From CADCWF01 sp903864575 (GTDB taxonomy: Bacteria; Chloroflexota; Chloroflexia; Thermomicrobiales; UBA6265), in the NCBI GenBank assembly GCA_040376155.1, contig JBEIRG010000226.1, positions 1 through 7,108 of the forward strand: DNA of 7,108 bases. Direction: 5' to 3'. A program made the position numbers and the translations under genes. Positions 5,944-7,108 of this stretch are shown here, in pieces; position 1 is the first letter of the stretch, and each line of letters opens with the position of its first letter. Below the pieces are notes generated by a model. It was not told the DNA's origin. It did no database searches and saw only the letters and a program-made list of their open reading frames with translations.

Positions 5944-7008
5944 TTACGGGAGAACGTCGTCGCAGGCGAGATCGTCCCATGCCATCGCCAAACGGGACAG
6001 AATGGGAAACCAGGCGTCCGGTTCCTCATCCCGTTGAGCGCGGGCGAGAGGCATTGAGACCCGGCGCACGATCGCGCGGCGGTAGTCGTCGAACAGGTCA
6101 TCACGTCCGTAGCCGTCGACTCCCCCGGCGGAGAGCGAGGCATGCCAGCCGCCGAGCAGATCGGCCTCGAGCCTTCGTCGCAGGCCGGTGTCGAACCGGA
6201 GAACAATGAACGAGGCAACGTCCATCGCCGGGGAATCGACCGTCCAGGCCTCCCAGTCGATCAGCAGCGCGGGGCCGGTTTCATCTCTCGGGGTCAGCAC
6301 GTTCCACGGGTGCGCGTCGCCGTGGATGGCCGAGACCGGACCTTCGAGGGCGCGTGAGGTCAGCGCCGCTGCGTGGTTGGCGTAGGAGTTGACGACGTGG
6401 CGGATGCGCTCATCGAGGTACGCGCCGAAACGGTCGAGCAGCGAGGAAGCCGCCGACCTTGCGTCGTCATCCCGCCTGGCGATGTAGTCGGCGTCGCGCA
6501 GATCGACCGTCTGCCTGAGCTCCGGATGGTTCCACCACGCGGCGTGAAGTCCGCCAAAGGCAGGGATTGCGAGCCTGGCCTGAGCTGGCGTTGGAGGCAG
6601 TCCGCGCGGTGGTCGGTCGTGGCTGCCTGAAAGATCCTCCATGAGCAGGAATCCAGTCCGCGCATCATCGCTGCACGCCGCGGCGAGGACAGCAGGGGAG
6701 ATGGCGGGTTCCATCGCCCCGGCAATGGTTGTGTAGTAGGCGTATTCCTTTCGTCGCCGGCGTCGTGCGGTGGCGTTGGTTGCGTCGGGTCGCGCCAGTT
6801 TCAACATCAGGCGTTCCGGCAGGCCGGGGTGGCCAGCATATGTGACCGCGAGACGGTACAGGCTGGAGTAGGGCTTGGTCCGGTACGGCTCGACACCGAC
6901 AGAGCGCACCACGACGCCGTCAAAGCCAGCGGAATGCAACGATTCCGCAAGCCAGGCCGGGGTGATGTCCTTTTCGCGGCTGATGAGCGGTCGATCGGGC
7001 ATGGGCAT
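5944..7008 (-). CDS. APH/choline-kinase-like phosphotransferase
   Basis: This 354-residue protein has the protein-kinase-like fold of the aminoglycoside phosphotransferase/choline kinase family (Pfam APH). In the N-lobe, LMLKLARP places a candidate ATP-binding lysine at residue 70, with Glu88 in the next helix. LLMEDL (121-126) marks the hinge. The catalytic loop is HGDAHPWNVL (229-238), with catalytic Asp231 and Asn236. IDWEAW (250-255) supplies the metal-binding Asp251, equivalent to DFG, and DVASFI (263-268) follows as is usual. It should transfer phosphate from ATP to a hydroxyl of a small molecule. Family breadth (aminoglycosides, choline, sugars, homoserine, ecdysteroid-type substrates) prevents naming one, and a resistance role should not be assumed. 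A run of five Arg at 82-86 is notable. The ATG at 7008 has GGAG (7025-7022) 13 bases upstream; the Met codon at 7002 is a second choice. It appears to be the first gene of the minus-strand group in this window. Confidence 0.88.
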   Translation of the reverse strand: MPMPDRPLISREKDITPAWLAESLHSAGFDGVVVRSVGVEPYRTKPYSSLYRLAVTYAGHPGLPERLMLKLARPDATNATARRRRRKEYAYYTTIAGAMEPAISPAVLAAACSDDARTGFLLMEDLSGSHDRPPRGLPPTPAQARLAIPAFGGLHAAWWNHPELRQTVDLRDADYIARRDDDARSAASSLLDRFGAYLDERIRHVVNSYANHAAALTSRALEGPVSAIHGDAHPWNVLTPRDETGPALLIDWEAWTVDSPAMDVASFIVLRFDTGLRRRLEADLLGGWHASLSAGGVDGYGRDDLFDDYRRAIVRRVSMPLARAQRDEEPDAWFPILSRLAMAWDDLACDDVLP

Positions 7009-7049
7009 GAGTGGCGCTACGCTCCACGAAGAAGGAAAGTTCGGGTTGG

Positions 7050-7070
7050 CAATCAGTCTCGGGCTGATTG
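7050..7070. repeat. Inverted repeat upstream of the phosphotransferase gene
   Basis: CAATCAG (7050-7056) and CTGATTG (7064-7070) are a perfect 7 bp inverted repeat with a 7-base spacer, centred about 52 bp upstream of ATG 7008. It could be an operator for a dimeric regulator or a small hairpin in the leader or at the end of a neighbouring transcript. No U-tract follows on either strand and no clear promoter was recognised. The rest of 7009-7108 shows no gene. Confidence 0.35.
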
Positions 7071-7108
7071 TCCATAGAAGGTTCGTGATTCCTGCCTGGC
7101 GCCGGCCT

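Noticed and set aside
5909..5980. A longer Nudix protein starting at ATG 5980
   Set aside because: It would overlap the phosphotransferase gene by 37 bp and add an Arg/Pro-rich leader, whereas ATG 5908 has a well-spaced GGAG.
5252..6037. A 261-codon plus-strand frame opposite the Nudix and phosphotransferase genes
   Set aside because: It mirrors the minus-strand genes, which carry clear Nudix and APH catalytic motifs. The plus-strand product shows no domain.
5944..7008. Calling the phosphotransferase an aminoglycoside resistance gene
   Set aside because: Only general APH/choline-kinase motifs are visible and the context is metabolic, not a resistance cassette or mobile element.
1..7108. CRISPR arrays, tRNA genes, insertion sequences, phage or toxin-antitoxin genes
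   Set aside because: No regularly spaced repeats, cloverleaf sequence, transposase or integrase, or small toxin/antitoxin pair was seen on either strand.

Overview
The window is a 7.1 kb piece of a GC-rich bacterial chromosome holding five complete genes and one gene cut by the left edge. There are no tRNA or rRNA genes, CRISPR repeats, phage genes or insertion sequences, and base composition looks even throughout. Gene content (a large KUP/KimA-like APC permease with a C-terminal soluble domain, a prokaryotic pentameric-channel homologue, several small-molecule enzymes) would fit Chloroflexota (Thermomicrobia-like) or a neighbouring high-GC phylum. That placement is a guess, since no phylogenetic marker is present.

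Left half, plus strand. Positions 1-1101 encode the C-terminal part of a membrane protein. Its beta-rich outer domain, FPFDR loop and four C-terminal membrane helices look like a pentameric ligand-gated ion channel (Cys-loop/Pro-loop family), but it is preceded by a further hydrophobic helix. A strong GC-rich hairpin (1123-1158) follows its stop codon. A 246 bp spacer with two more hairpins and an imperfect direct repeat then leads to a 649-residue APC-superfamily permease (1348-3297) whose first membrane helix resembles the KUP/KimA potassium transporters.

Right half, minus strand, read from right to left. An APH/choline-kinase-like phosphotransferase (7008-5944) is followed 35 bp later by an IDI-like Nudix hydrolase (5908-5240), then an M20 metallopeptidase of the ArgE/DapE type (5104-3959), then an unrecognised 173-residue protein with a very acidic N-terminus (3877-3356). 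The first two are probably co-transcribed; the others may be, with gaps of 135 and 81 bp. This group meets the permease gene convergently across a 58 bp gap.

How the genes work together is mostly inference. The left pair is two membrane proteins that could both concern ion or solute flux. The right group has the look of a small-molecule modification or salvage cluster (kinase, pyrophosphohydrolase, amidohydrolase), with no substrate visible. I found no clear defence, mobile or secretion system. The most unusual item is the channel-like protein with an N-terminal membrane helix.
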